From assembly GCA_025354985.1 (NCBI GenBank), contig JANXLU010000007.1:36653-100652 (forward strand): a DNA stretch of 64,000 nucleotides, given 5' to 3'. The notes beneath the pieces were generated by a model. The model ran no database searches, was not told the DNA's origin, and was given only the letters and a program-made list of their open reading frames with translations. This document shows positions 44,501-53,669 of the stretch, in pieces; within the stretch, counting starts at the first letter, position 1; every line of letters begins with the position of its first letter. This stretch comes from Chloroflexota bacterium. GTDB lineage: Bacteria; Chloroflexota; Anaerolineae; J036; Brachytrichaceae. A program made the position numbers and the translations under genes.

Positions 44501-44538
44501 CCAGCACTACAAGTTGGGCCACGGGATCATGTCCATAG
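41506..44538 (+). CDS. Membrane protein with N-terminal FHA-like domain and extracellular Ig-like repeats
   Basis: 1010 aa from MAQNNAIELI. Residues about 5-90 form an FHA-like domain (VELDARGISNIGSHSDNQIV, DPRVSEFQALLDHRQKPF), a degenerate version of the SxxH motif. A linker and two DUF11-like sandwiches follow, then a membrane helix (LLLTAILLAVLVGLIF, about 415-432). Outside are repeated Ig-like domains (PKVVEAGKPALLHWSAKTFS, VKPSVITAGQEIQITWEATG) joined by Pro-Thr linkers (PTPTPTPPPTATPPPPPP), ending in a fibronectin-III-like domain. The open frame reaches back to a GTG at 41461, overlapping the vWA gene; I choose the ATG after it. Confidence 0.8.
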   Translation: MAQNNAIELISPDGETTFVELDARGISNIGSHSDNQIVVPDPRVSEFQALLDHRQKPFQLIVFGESPIVLNGEQLAPNANTVVTEWDTIEIAGHSLLLMDGVQPPLPPRNVPQSTMGGLAAAAPLALAAGVSVGAAQFTPEVAAGAATPGVPVPVVGSQSKPLGLGNAVRDQLDDFVVLDVPDRSFDLLVEQTANIPVNITNGGSLVAEFVFQVQGVDPSWVLIDPPTLNLKESNHGSVMVSITPPRHYTTTSGPMHFALIAFSPNYPGHQGVNGVVINIAPFHEFELTEPVPRQQTVTWGNRTGALEFAVANKSNTEAVFRFDGQDDQAACNMEFKPEGNANRSARAVEFPLKPGVTSRVTAFITPTKRQLVALRPRDYSLNLTGTLMASALSPRGMFAQLSARPLIGPGILLLTAILLAVLVGLIFTPRVYEFDADPKVVEAGKPALLHWSAKTFSELRIEPELGAVAQLDGTRAVTPKDTTIYRISADNWLSRLVPFIAPKPREVQVVVLPKQPFISKFVADKGTLLTGENLTVFWEVLNADELVLKTNGAPETIPPEQRNAGLRKLAPENNTTFELTAKNYYGEVTANFGVKVNPPTPTPIPPPVIVQFDVKPSVITAGQEIQITWEATGAERVEIKPLVGADNYPPKGSVGQKPDKNTTYVLTAFSQGKQVSRQAAVLVGPAPTATPVPIPPSIEFFTASSQEVVIGSAAAADLNLVWSVKGDVKTVDINAGDLGKLTGLGKSGSITVTLAKTTLFVLTAMGEKDSASQTTNVKALEPTPTPTPPPTATPPPPPPQITNFSAANGDSPVRTQDISQILDPALAANTFKYSVAATSKVKMSWSSALADSATLDGASVPTASDFTFIAKVDGETHKLVATGAGGSVNRFIVISLRPKPVPPVPTGFTGTFTPPGSKTPPIVLSWNYSQTSRDQIIGFRIYRALTIGGAFTRLIDENTLGTAASTFSDMAAAPTCGRTYYIVAVYTKSDATIAETSSSTTSWATGSCP

Positions 44539-44683
44539 ATGTGATTACCTCATTGCTAAGGCCGTTGACGTAGAATGAATCAGGTGGCTTTGACGATATA
44601 TATGGTGTGAACTACCTCCAACCCGTACCGGATTTTGATGCCAGTAACCATGCGCCGGCTGCCAACAGAGGTGCTGACAAACA

Positions 44684-47600
44684 ATGAATATTAAGAAACG
44701 CTACTTATGGGCCGTTCCGGTACTTTTGGCGGCGCTGTCGGCAGTATTGATACCCGTACTGGCGAAGGTATCGCCGTCAGCGGCACAAAATGCCACGATG
44801 TCATCGACGTTTGCGTCGTCAAATCCAAGTCCGAGCACAGCATATAACGGTGAACCCGTTACCGTAACACTGTTCTTTACAAACGTGAGTGCTATCTCGC
44901 TGACGAACGTTCAGCTGATTGAGTTGTTGCCACAGGCAGCCTTGGATAACGTTCAATGCCTAAGTGCATGCGCTTTATCGCTGTCGGCACCACGCACCAT
45001 TCCCGAGCCGCTTGGTGGCACTATCGTGGTCTCAACAGTTACCGGGATACAATGGTCGAGCGTTGCGCCAGTTAACCCCGGCGAGTCATTCACCGTCACA
45101 TATACGGCTCGCGTGGTTGGCCAACTCGCAGGTTCACTGCTGACATTTAAGCACAACGCAACCTTTCTTCATGGTGGTGTTCCGGACAACGCTAGCGCGC
45201 CTGCCGACAAAGTTACGGTGCAATTGTTTGTGACTCAGGCGGGCGTGGCTAGTCTCTCACCAGCGCCGAGCTGGATCAGTCAGGATGCGGGCGGCACAAT
45301 TTCGCAAGACTGGGGCGACTATGACCGGGACGGTGGAATGGATCTGGCGTTGGGATCTTCACAAGGTGCGGCGATTTACCACAATGACAGCGGAACGTTA
45401 ACGCCGCTTTGGACTGATGGCGAAGCCAAGCGTGCATATGGTGTGCGCTGGGCAGATGTTGACAATGACGGCTTTCTGGATTTGGTTGTGGTTGGCGAGA
45501 GTGTGGACCATACGCCGGTAACCGAGGGTCGGAACTATATTTATAACGTAAGTGGCAGCGTTGTATCGCAGAGGGCAATGTTTACCAGCACCCGCCAGTT
45601 GGTTCGGCTGGCACTCGCTGACCTGAACGGTGATGGCCTCGTTGATTTGGTTGCCAGCACCAATGTCATTAACGCGGGTGATTCTGGATTTTGCGGCGTA
45701 GTCATGTTCGTGAATCAGGGCGGCACATTCGGACCTGAAACGTGCCTATTTCAGCGCGCCACTGCTGCCATCGCAGTTGCAGATATAAACAATGATGGTC
45801 ATCCGGACCTGGTTTTTGGCCAGTTCCCGAACCAAATTCTCGTTGCACTTAACGGCGGCGAACCAACGGTGCCATCGTTCTCGAACACCCTTGTTGTTGA
45901 ACGCAACGTCCCATTTTTGGCGTACGATTTTGCGTTTGGAGACTATGATGGCGACGGGTTTCTTGACATTGCTGCCGCATATCCGCTGCAGCGTGAGGCG
46001 CGGGTCTATCACAATATCTCAACGGCCGCTGGATCTGTCGGGTTTGATGGCGCCAAGGTAATCAAAACGTCTACATTTTTGACGCCACTCTCTCTGGATT
46101 GGGGATTTTTCTCCGGGAGCGGACATCTCGAACTTGCGGTTGCAGATGACCGCCCCAAGGTTTATCAATACTTAAACGGCAAATTTTCCACGATTGACCA
46201 ATTCACCCTGCCGCAAATTGGCGGCCAGCAGTGGAGCACGAGAGGCGTGCGGTTACAGCGCAGTACTGATGTTGACATAACGATCACTAACCGCGATAAG
46301 GCAAGTCAACGAAACAGCGCACTTACACCGCGGCTGGCCACCACCATGCGACCTCTTGATAACGCCGGTTCCGGCAGCGTTGCGTGGGGAGATCGCAATG
46401 GCGATGGCCTGCAAGATATTTTGTTTGGCGCGAGCTCGGGTGTGGGTACTGGTGCGGGCCAATACATGAATGGTTTGACTGTTTTTTCGGCAAGAACAGA
46501 CGTGGGTGGTGGTCTTGGTCCTCAGCAAGTTGCTTTCGGGGACGTAAACGGGGATGGCAAGCTTGACACGCTGATTGCAAATTCGTCTGGCAGCGAATCA
46601 GTTGGATTGTTTCTAAATGGAAACAATAGTGGCAATGCGAACTGGTCCGTGTCATTGCGGGGCGGTAGCCATGTAGCTGCGTTTGGAGATGCCAATGGAG
46701 ACGGCATCCTGGACGTTATGGTTGGGAGTGCCGGTGATACGCTTCAACTGTATCTTAATTCCAATGGGGTTCTCAGCAGCACAGCTGCGTGGGTCTCGCC
46801 TGTCGTTTCTTCGGTACGCAGCATAGCTTGGATGGATTACGACAAGGACGGTTACCAAGACTTTGCAGTTGCAAACTACGGCGTAGGCGCGCAGGTTTAC
46901 CACAACAATAAAGACAACACGTTTACGCTTGTTTGGACAAGTACGGGATGCACCAACAGCACTTCGGTAGCTTGGGCCGATGTAAATGGAGATGGGATCA
47001 TGGATTTGGCGGTTGGCTGTTATGGACAGGCAACACAAATATACGCAAATTCCATGCCAACAACGGTTGTCATGATCGCGACTGCTCCATCCTGGTCATC
47101 GGCTACCATGTCCAAAACCACGGCAGTCGCGTTTGGTGATTGGGACAACGATGGTTGGGCGGAATTGGCAGTGGCCAACGATGGTGAATCCGCACAGGTT
47201 TTTTCAAATGATACGCCGCGCAATGCTCCTGGCGCAATGCCAAGCATGAACTGGATCTGGAGCTCCGCCGAGAAATACGCGTTTACCGGTGCGGCTTGGG
47301 GCGATTTCAATGGAGATGGGTTCATGGATCTTGCGCTAAGTGCGGCTGTCAAGAGCACTCAATTTAGTGGCATCTACACAAATACAACGGTGATTCCATC
47401 GCACGTGGGGCAATCGTTCGCGCCTCTTCTTCCGCTGCCTTTTAATCCGCCATACGTAACCGTGGCGCGGCCGGGAAACACACCCGCGGCATATTTGTTT
47501 TCGTCCTCCGAACAGGTATTGAATAGTAAGTCGCTGACGCAGTCTGTCGACATTCACTACAGGGTGTATGACGCAAATGGCACCCGCAATACGGCAATTC

Positions 47601-48232
47601 AGGATGCAACGGGAATCACCATCGCAAACACCACTTTTGAGTTCTCGCTTGATGATGGCGCGAATTGGCACGCGGCAACACCAACCGGTACCGGCAGTAT
47701 TCCGATCACGACAACCCGGCTTGGTCGAGATGGTATTTTTGTGTGGGACGCCGTTGCTGACAAAGCAATTAGCTATGACGCTCGATTTCGCGTCACAGTA
47801 AATATGGATAACTTGGCGGGGCCCGTGTATTCGACTCAGGGCAGTGCGGTTAGCCCGCCGTTTCAAATTCAGGCCACGACGTGTGAATTGCCCTTTGGAG
47901 CAGGCTGGTCAACGTTGGCTCTCGCGAACGGACAAACCACGTTCCAGGTGAATGACGTGGTGAATTTTGTCGGATCTGTTACTGCGAAGGGCACTCTGAC
48001 GTTTACCTGGGATTTTGGCCCCGGAACCGTGCCACAGGTTACCTCCGGGGAAAACATTCCTCACACATTCCCAGCGAACGGCATTTACACGGTTACCGTG
48101 TCCGTGATCGGCGAGCCTTGTCCCATCACCCGAGAAGCAATATTTTCAAACAAAATTGTTATCGGATCGCCAACTGGTAATAAACGTACATATTTGCCTG
48201 TGATTGGTAGATCCACGGGAGGTGTCCAGTGA
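44684..48232 (+). CDS. Large secreted FG-GAP/VCBS-repeat protein
   Basis: 1182 aa with a signal sequence (about 1-34), an N-terminal DUF11-type sandwich (about 40-190), then twelve FG-GAP-like repeats, each with a Ca-binding DxDxDG-type loop (DYDRDGGMDLAL, DVDNDGFLDLVV, DLNGDGLVDLVA, DYDGDGFLDIAA and so on). A PKD-like domain (about 1070-1165; FTWDFGPGTVPQV) precedes a TYLPVIGR tail of a type common on secreted Chloroflexota proteins. Twelve repeats suggest two integrin-like propellers. A Shine-Dalgarno-like AGAGGTG lies about 10 nt before the ATG. Its stop overlaps the next gene start (GTGA). Likely a surface or extracellular adhesin. Confidence 0.85.
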   Translation: MNIKKRYLWAVPVLLAALSAVLIPVLAKVSPSAAQNATMSSTFASSNPSPSTAYNGEPVTVTLFFTNVSAISLTNVQLIELLPQAALDNVQCLSACALSLSAPRTIPEPLGGTIVVSTVTGIQWSSVAPVNPGESFTVTYTARVVGQLAGSLLTFKHNATFLHGGVPDNASAPADKVTVQLFVTQAGVASLSPAPSWISQDAGGTISQDWGDYDRDGGMDLALGSSQGAAIYHNDSGTLTPLWTDGEAKRAYGVRWADVDNDGFLDLVVVGESVDHTPVTEGRNYIYNVSGSVVSQRAMFTSTRQLVRLALADLNGDGLVDLVASTNVINAGDSGFCGVVMFVNQGGTFGPETCLFQRATAAIAVADINNDGHPDLVFGQFPNQILVALNGGEPTVPSFSNTLVVERNVPFLAYDFAFGDYDGDGFLDIAAAYPLQREARVYHNISTAAGSVGFDGAKVIKTSTFLTPLSLDWGFFSGSGHLELAVADDRPKVYQYLNGKFSTIDQFTLPQIGGQQWSTRGVRLQRSTDVDITITNRDKASQRNSALTPRLATTMRPLDNAGSGSVAWGDRNGDGLQDILFGASSGVGTGAGQYMNGLTVFSARTDVGGGLGPQQVAFGDVNGDGKLDTLIANSSGSESVGLFLNGNNSGNANWSVSLRGGSHVAAFGDANGDGILDVMVGSAGDTLQLYLNSNGVLSSTAAWVSPVVSSVRSIAWMDYDKDGYQDFAVANYGVGAQVYHNNKDNTFTLVWTSTGCTNSTSVAWADVNGDGIMDLAVGCYGQATQIYANSMPTTVVMIATAPSWSSATMSKTTAVAFGDWDNDGWAELAVANDGESAQVFSNDTPRNAPGAMPSMNWIWSSAEKYAFTGAAWGDFNGDGFMDLALSAAVKSTQFSGIYTNTTVIPSHVGQSFAPLLPLPFNPPYVTVARPGNTPAAYLFSSSEQVLNSKSLTQSVDIHYRVYDANGTRNTAIQDATGITIANTTFEFSLDDGANWHAATPTGTGSIPITTTRLGRDGIFVWDAVADKAISYDARFRVTVNMDNLAGPVYSTQGSAVSPPFQIQATTCELPFGAGWSTLALANGQTTFQVNDVVNFVGSVTAKGTLTFTWDFGPGTVPQVTSGENIPHTFPANGIYTVTVSVIGEPCPITREAIFSNKIVIGSPTGNKRTYLPVIGRSTGGVQ

Positions 48233-51200
48233 ACCTTCAACAATTAAGGAAAGTGGGCTTGATTGGCGCCGCCAGCGCAACCATGATAGGCCTGTCGTTG
48301 TTGGCCAGGCCCGCAAACGCCGAAGCCGGACCTGCACCCAGTGCACCTCCTACCACGTGTATAGATTCTGGTATGCCGCTGCCGCCCTCGGGAAATTATG
48401 ACTTGATCGTTCGTCCCGCGCTGAGCGTCAATAGCCGTCGTGTGGCTTTTGTAAGCACGGGCAATATTGACTTTACCGCTCCAAATACTATTAGCGGAAC
48501 GAACTATGACCAGAGCATCGAACTTATGCTGGTTCAATTGGATGGAAGCGGCGGAGCCACCTACAAGGCGTTGACCAATTCGCCAGGAAGCATTTTGGGC
48601 GGTTTCAACCTCGCGCCCAGCATCTCCGCCGACGGTCGGCGCGTTGCGTTCTTTTCTGACCGAGACTTGACGGGACAGAACACAGACCGAAATTTCGAAA
48701 TTTTTTTTGCGGATGTCGATGCTTCCCTAAGAGTTACAGTGACGCAGGTTACGACAACGACGATCGGAGTAAATACGTTTCCGTCATTGAGTCGGGATGG
48801 CAACACGATTGTATTTGAGTCGGACCGAAACCTGACGGGAGGAAATGCGCAAAACATTAGCCAGTTATTTCTGGCACAGGTCATTTCGACCGGTATTCAG
48901 TTTCGCCAACTCACGAATACTCCGCTCGGAGTTAACGTGGATATTCCGGTTCTAAATGTTGACGGATCACGTGTGGCGTACATAGCAAATGCAACGTTTC
49001 CGGATGGTCCCCAAACCGATGTTTTTGTGGCACTTGTGACATCCACCACCGTGACCTCGGCAAGAATTGCGACCGCCACCACGAACTTGACCTACGGCGA
49101 CGTGGCCATGAGCGGTGACGGCACGAAGGTCGTCTATGTGTCCACGCCAGTCAGTGGTACTAGTAGCATCGTCTATGCGGATATCAGTGCATGGCCGTTG
49201 GTAAGCACCACGATCCTGTCGCATGGTGGCACAAATGATTCAAAGCCCAGTATCAGTGATGACGGTGGACGCGTTACGTATGTTTCGCAGCTGGGTGCCT
49301 CGAATTCTCTGGTCGTCCGTGATCTGTACGCGATTCCGCAGCTCGAGGAAATCATCCCAAATGTAGGTGATCAAGCACAGCCAGGCGTCAACGGCTTTGG
49401 AACGACAATTGTGTATGCCAGTGCAACTGGGCCGCGTATCGTGACGTGTGCACTGGCGGACTTGCAGGTGCAGGATGTTACCGTGGATCCGCCGGTCGTT
49501 GCCGCCGGTGCGCGCATTACGCAGACATTTAACATCGTGAACCCCGGGCCGTCCGATGTATTGAATGCAACTGTCCTTATCAATTTTCCGCCGGGCGCAA
49601 CTTCGCAGCCCTTGCTGTCGAAGCTTTACGCCGACTCGGATTTTCTGGGCAAATTGTGCGCAATAAACACTTTGTCAATGATCTGCACATATCCGGTAAT
49701 TCCCTTTGGCCAAACCATCCAATTGGTGGTGGCGTTTGATATTGGAGCGACGCAGTTTGATTCAATCCAGACCATTGTTCAAGCGTCTGCTAACTTGGTC
49801 GATCGCAATCCAAATAACAACGTGGTGACCCATTCCATTGATATTCAAGCGCCTGCCGACCTTATCCTGGATATGATTCCGGCCAAGGCGGGTGTGCCCG
49901 GCCGAGATTACACAATGACATTCGTGATTACGGATGTTGGTCCGGCGGCAGCGACGAATGTTTCGTTTACGCTAACCCTGCCACCAAGCACCACAACTAC
50001 GGTGGGTGGTTCACCCGCAGGTTGCACGTTCTTCGCGGGAACTCTGACGTGCCCGATCAATACGTTGGCACGTGGACAGACCACGACCGAAAGTATCGTG
50101 CTGAAAATAGATCCGGCGGCCTTCATCGCCATCACCGGGACGGCATCAGTAACCGGATCCTACGACATTGCATCCAACAGCACAATTCAAGCACCAATAA
50201 AGCTTGCCGGAGAAGCCGAACTTGAAGCACACAAGCAGGTAGTAGAGACGGCAACTGTATTGACGTTTACGCTGTCTACGATCAACAATGGCCCGAGTTT
50301 TGCGCACAATGTGGTGCTGACCGATGTTTTGCCGGTTGGCTTGGGGGCGGATATTGTTGATCAAATCGATGACGATGCGTCGGCGACGGGGTTTGGTGGC
50401 GGGTCGTTTGTAAACACAACGGCAACGGCTACGGGCATGCAACTCACGCCACGCCTATCGTTTGGCATTAATGACACGCAAGGCATCCTTGGTGAATCAT
50501 ATTCGTTGGATGAATCGGTACCTCCGGGCAGCTTGATAAGTCAGAACTTTGAAGACAACAACGGTCAGGGACCAAGTCTCGCGAACTGCCAAGCTGGTAG
50601 TTGCCCGACTGACATTCCCGGTATCATAAATTTCGGTAAGCATTTTGACGGCAGCGCGAGTGAAGTTCAGGTTATTTATGCGGGGACGAGTAGTAGTATT
50701 GCGCTCGATGATAACGTCATGACGATCATGGCATGGGTGCGCCAGGATCCGGCGAATGCAAGTGAACAAACGATTGTCGCCAATCGAAACACACCATGTG
50801 ATTTTGATCCTTTTGGGTTTGACGGTGGATACAACCTCAGCATCACAGGTCACACACTGCACTTGCGAACGCGTCAGCTCGTGGCGATTGGTTTCCCGAC
50901 AACTTGTAATGATGTGTATGCGACTGCCCCTGTGCTGGCTGGTCAATGGGCACACGTAGCCGCAGTAATCTCCGATACGACCATTTTCCTTTATGTAAAC
51001 GGTGTTGATGTGACGCCGCCGGGAGCAATTGTGCCACTCAGAATCGTTGGCACGAGGCAGGCCTTTTTTGGTAGGAGCCGCAATGACCCGTCACCATTTT
51101 TTGGCGTTCAGCCTGGCGTTTTGCAACGGTATCAGGGCGACATGGATGAGGTTGCATTCTTCCGTCGTGCTTTTACGTCCAGCGAAATGGCAAATGTTTA

Positions 51201-53634
51201 TGCAAAACAGAATCCTAGTCTGCATGGGAGTTTCATTTCTCGCGTGATTGACAGCCGTTCGAGCCGCATATGGGATCAATTACTATGGCGTCAAACAAAG
51301 CCCGTTGGCGTACCTGATGATCGAATACAGGTCCGTGTGTGTGTAACGTCCGACTGCAGCGACAATCCAACCTTTGTCGGGCCGGACGGAACTGCAGGAT
51401 CGTTCTATTCGACAGCGCAAAACGCACTTGTTTCGGCGTCCATCGTACCGCCGCTGTTTGGACAATACTTCCAGTACCGTGCCCTGGTTGATGCCAGTGC
51501 AATCTCACTCACGGCGCCTGTGCTAAATTATGTTGAAGTGCGCCCGACAAATTTCCCTCAAAGCTCGGATCAGGCGGGGCGATCTTGTTCTCTATTAAAC
51601 GGTAATGTCGTTAGCTGTGCGGCAGGCACGGTGCCCGTCGGCGCCGCTGCCACCTTTACGTTTTCCACGAACGTTACAGTTACAGGTGGGATTGCGGCTT
51701 TTAACACAGTGTCCGTTACTGCCTCGGAATTTGATCCTATTACTAAGAACAACAGCTCGACGATACAAATAGGATTAAACCCGACCAATATCACGGTTGG
51801 CGGATTTGCCTCACCAAATCCGGTAAATGCAGGCGCAATCTTGACGATAACGGCAATTGTCAGCAACACCAGCCCCGGTAGTGATGCGCACAAGGTAATT
51901 CTCACCCCAACGTTCCCGTCAAACTTTACGCTAAATGTGATTCCTGCAAATTGTGATATGAAACAGGGCCCGCTTTTGTGCAATCTCGCTGTATTGCCCG
52001 GAGGGAGTAGTGTTCAGTTTGTGTTTACAGGAACTGTCAATCAGGCGGCCACAAGCTCGTTGAACTTTCAACTTGGAGTTACAACCGTAGACTTTGAGCC
52101 CACGGGGGATAACTTTACATCCTTTAATGTTGCAGTGTCTAGTCAGTCGCAATTTCAGATTACTACAGTGCTAATTCCCGACCCGCCTGTTCCGGGTCAA
52201 AATCTTACTCAAACATGGACCATTACAAATCTGGGCCCCTCAGCGGCATCAACACTGCAACTGGCTCTTCTCAAGCCCTCAGCTTCGGTTCTGGTTGGCA
52301 GTTCGCTGGTCATTACCAATGGCGGCACATGTAATTTGGGCGGGAATGGTCCATCGGCAAGTTGTGTGTGGCCAGCCGTGCCTGTTGGAAGCCCACGCGT
52401 GGTCACATTGACGGGTGTAGTACCCCAGGTGGCACGTGCGATTTATAGCGACACGGGCATTACGAACGGCGGCGCACAGGTGCAGCTTACTAGAGCCCTT
52501 GTCGTTCATGAACCAACCGGCGTTGTCATTAGCGGCCCGCAGACAGGTCAACAGAACGTGCCGTACGAATACACCGCAACACTGTCGCCACTAAATACAA
52601 CAGTGCCGCTCACGTATGTCTGGTCAGTTCAAGGACCGGCTGGTGCCAACACGGTGGTACAGGCTGGCCAGTTGACAACAATCCGACCTTTGGGTGGATT
52701 CGTGGCAACAACGGGCGGTCTCTATACAATTGCGGTCACCGTCACGAGCGTGACGGGCGTTGTTGTCACCGATAACATTACGATGAGTGTCAATGTGCCT
52801 CCAACAGGGTTGGCATTGAATCTACCAACAGTAGGGTCTACGGGCACTGCCTATGCGTTAACAGCCACCGTATTGCCGGCCATCGCAACAGTTCCGTTTA
52901 CGTATACTTGGTCCGTCGACAGTATTAACTCCAGATCCGCGTTGGTAAATGCCGTGAACGATATCTTCACGTTTAGTTCCAATGCCGCCGGCACACACCG
53001 CGTTGTTGTGACTGCGACAAGTGGATTAGGAGCAATCGTTACCGCCACGGGCTCCATCATTCTTTACGTTCCGCCAACGCAAGTTAACATTACAGGACCG
53101 ACAACTGGAAACGTGAACACCAGTTATTCGTTCACGGCAGCAGTGGCAGGTGGCGGAACATCATTGCCACTCTCTTATGTTTGGTATGACACCGGCACGG
53201 TTATAGCGACTCATGCAGGCGTTAATTCGTTGACTGATTCAGTTGCAACTTCGTTTTCTATTGCAGGCCTGCGGACAATTTCTGTTGTCCTCACTGGACC
53301 GGCCGGCGCGGTCGTCACTTCAAGTCAAACCATAAGCCTGTTTGTCCAGCCGGCAACCGTCAATGTCACCGGACCAGCCGCAGGCGTTGGAATTTCAAAT
53401 ACTGCTATTGGTTTTTCGGCCACCGTGCTACCCGCTGGCACTTCGTTGCCGTTGGACTACGTTTGGTTTGAAGATGGCGTCGTAATTGCAACGCAGGTGA
53501 ACATTGCTTCTACTACTGAGAGTATTACGCGCACCTACAACCTGGCGGGAACGCATTCGATTTCAGTTACAGTAACGTCCCCGACTGGATTCTCCGTGTC
53601 AGATTTGACACCGTTTCAAATATCGATCAATTAA
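48229..53634 (+). CDS. Giant secreted adhesin-like protein with TolB propeller, DUF11, LamG and PKD-like repeats
   Basis: 1801 aa, starting at the GTG that overlaps the previous stop. Signal peptide about 1-32 (ATMIGLSLLARPANA). Residues 60-410 form a TolB-like propeller (SADGRRVAFFSDRD, SRDGNTIVFESDRN, SDDGGRVTYVSQL). DUF11 sandwiches follow (about 415-700), a concanavalin/LamG domain (about 800-990; VMTIMAWVRQDP, GQWAHVAAVISD, GDMDEVAFFRRAF), more DUF11 domains, and four roughly 93-residue Ig/PKD-like repeats at the end. No sortase motif or membrane anchor is seen. With the FG-GAP protein it would form a coupled secreted pair. Ligand unknown. Confidence 0.85.
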   Translation: MNLQQLRKVGLIGAASATMIGLSLLARPANAEAGPAPSAPPTTCIDSGMPLPPSGNYDLIVRPALSVNSRRVAFVSTGNIDFTAPNTISGTNYDQSIELMLVQLDGSGGATYKALTNSPGSILGGFNLAPSISADGRRVAFFSDRDLTGQNTDRNFEIFFADVDASLRVTVTQVTTTTIGVNTFPSLSRDGNTIVFESDRNLTGGNAQNISQLFLAQVISTGIQFRQLTNTPLGVNVDIPVLNVDGSRVAYIANATFPDGPQTDVFVALVTSTTVTSARIATATTNLTYGDVAMSGDGTKVVYVSTPVSGTSSIVYADISAWPLVSTTILSHGGTNDSKPSISDDGGRVTYVSQLGASNSLVVRDLYAIPQLEEIIPNVGDQAQPGVNGFGTTIVYASATGPRIVTCALADLQVQDVTVDPPVVAAGARITQTFNIVNPGPSDVLNATVLINFPPGATSQPLLSKLYADSDFLGKLCAINTLSMICTYPVIPFGQTIQLVVAFDIGATQFDSIQTIVQASANLVDRNPNNNVVTHSIDIQAPADLILDMIPAKAGVPGRDYTMTFVITDVGPAAATNVSFTLTLPPSTTTTVGGSPAGCTFFAGTLTCPINTLARGQTTTESIVLKIDPAAFIAITGTASVTGSYDIASNSTIQAPIKLAGEAELEAHKQVVETATVLTFTLSTINNGPSFAHNVVLTDVLPVGLGADIVDQIDDDASATGFGGGSFVNTTATATGMQLTPRLSFGINDTQGILGESYSLDESVPPGSLISQNFEDNNGQGPSLANCQAGSCPTDIPGIINFGKHFDGSASEVQVIYAGTSSSIALDDNVMTIMAWVRQDPANASEQTIVANRNTPCDFDPFGFDGGYNLSITGHTLHLRTRQLVAIGFPTTCNDVYATAPVLAGQWAHVAAVISDTTIFLYVNGVDVTPPGAIVPLRIVGTRQAFFGRSRNDPSPFFGVQPGVLQRYQGDMDEVAFFRRAFTSSEMANVYAKQNPSLHGSFISRVIDSRSSRIWDQLLWRQTKPVGVPDDRIQVRVCVTSDCSDNPTFVGPDGTAGSFYSTAQNALVSASIVPPLFGQYFQYRALVDASAISLTAPVLNYVEVRPTNFPQSSDQAGRSCSLLNGNVVSCAAGTVPVGAAATFTFSTNVTVTGGIAAFNTVSVTASEFDPITKNNSSTIQIGLNPTNITVGGFASPNPVNAGAILTITAIVSNTSPGSDAHKVILTPTFPSNFTLNVIPANCDMKQGPLLCNLAVLPGGSSVQFVFTGTVNQAATSSLNFQLGVTTVDFEPTGDNFTSFNVAVSSQSQFQITTVLIPDPPVPGQNLTQTWTITNLGPSAASTLQLALLKPSASVLVGSSLVITNGGTCNLGGNGPSASCVWPAVPVGSPRVVTLTGVVPQVARAIYSDTGITNGGAQVQLTRALVVHEPTGVVISGPQTGQQNVPYEYTATLSPLNTTVPLTYVWSVQGPAGANTVVQAGQLTTIRPLGGFVATTGGLYTIAVTVTSVTGVVVTDNITMSVNVPPTGLALNLPTVGSTGTAYALTATVLPAIATVPFTYTWSVDSINSRSALVNAVNDIFTFSSNAAGTHRVVVTATSGLGAIVTATGSIILYVPPTQVNITGPTTGNVNTSYSFTAAVAGGGTSLPLSYVWYDTGTVIATHAGVNSLTDSVATSFSIAGLRTISVVLTGPAGAVVTSSQTISLFVQPATVNVTGPAAGVGISNTAIGFSATVLPAGTSLPLDYVWFEDGVVIATQVNIASTTESITRTYNLAGTHSISVTVTSPTGFSVSDLTPFQISIN
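52520..53634 (+). repeat. Four tandem Ig/PKD-like repeats at the end of the giant adhesin
   Basis: Units start near 52520, 52800, 53080 and 53355 with a period of about 275-280 bp. Each carries G(P/T)-GN/Q-x-x-YxxTA-x-x-P-x-x-xPLxYxW. The copies are diverged, so they are structural repeats rather than a recent duplication. Confidence 0.65.
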
Positions 53635-53669
53635 TTTTTGGCCACGTGTGTAGGAGTACCGAGGTAACC

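Noticed and set aside
44565..44602. TTGACG hexamers (44565, 44590) and TATATA as a promoter for the FG-GAP gene
   Set aside because: Spacings of 26 and 1 bp do not fit; no -10 at 16-18 bp from either TTGACG.
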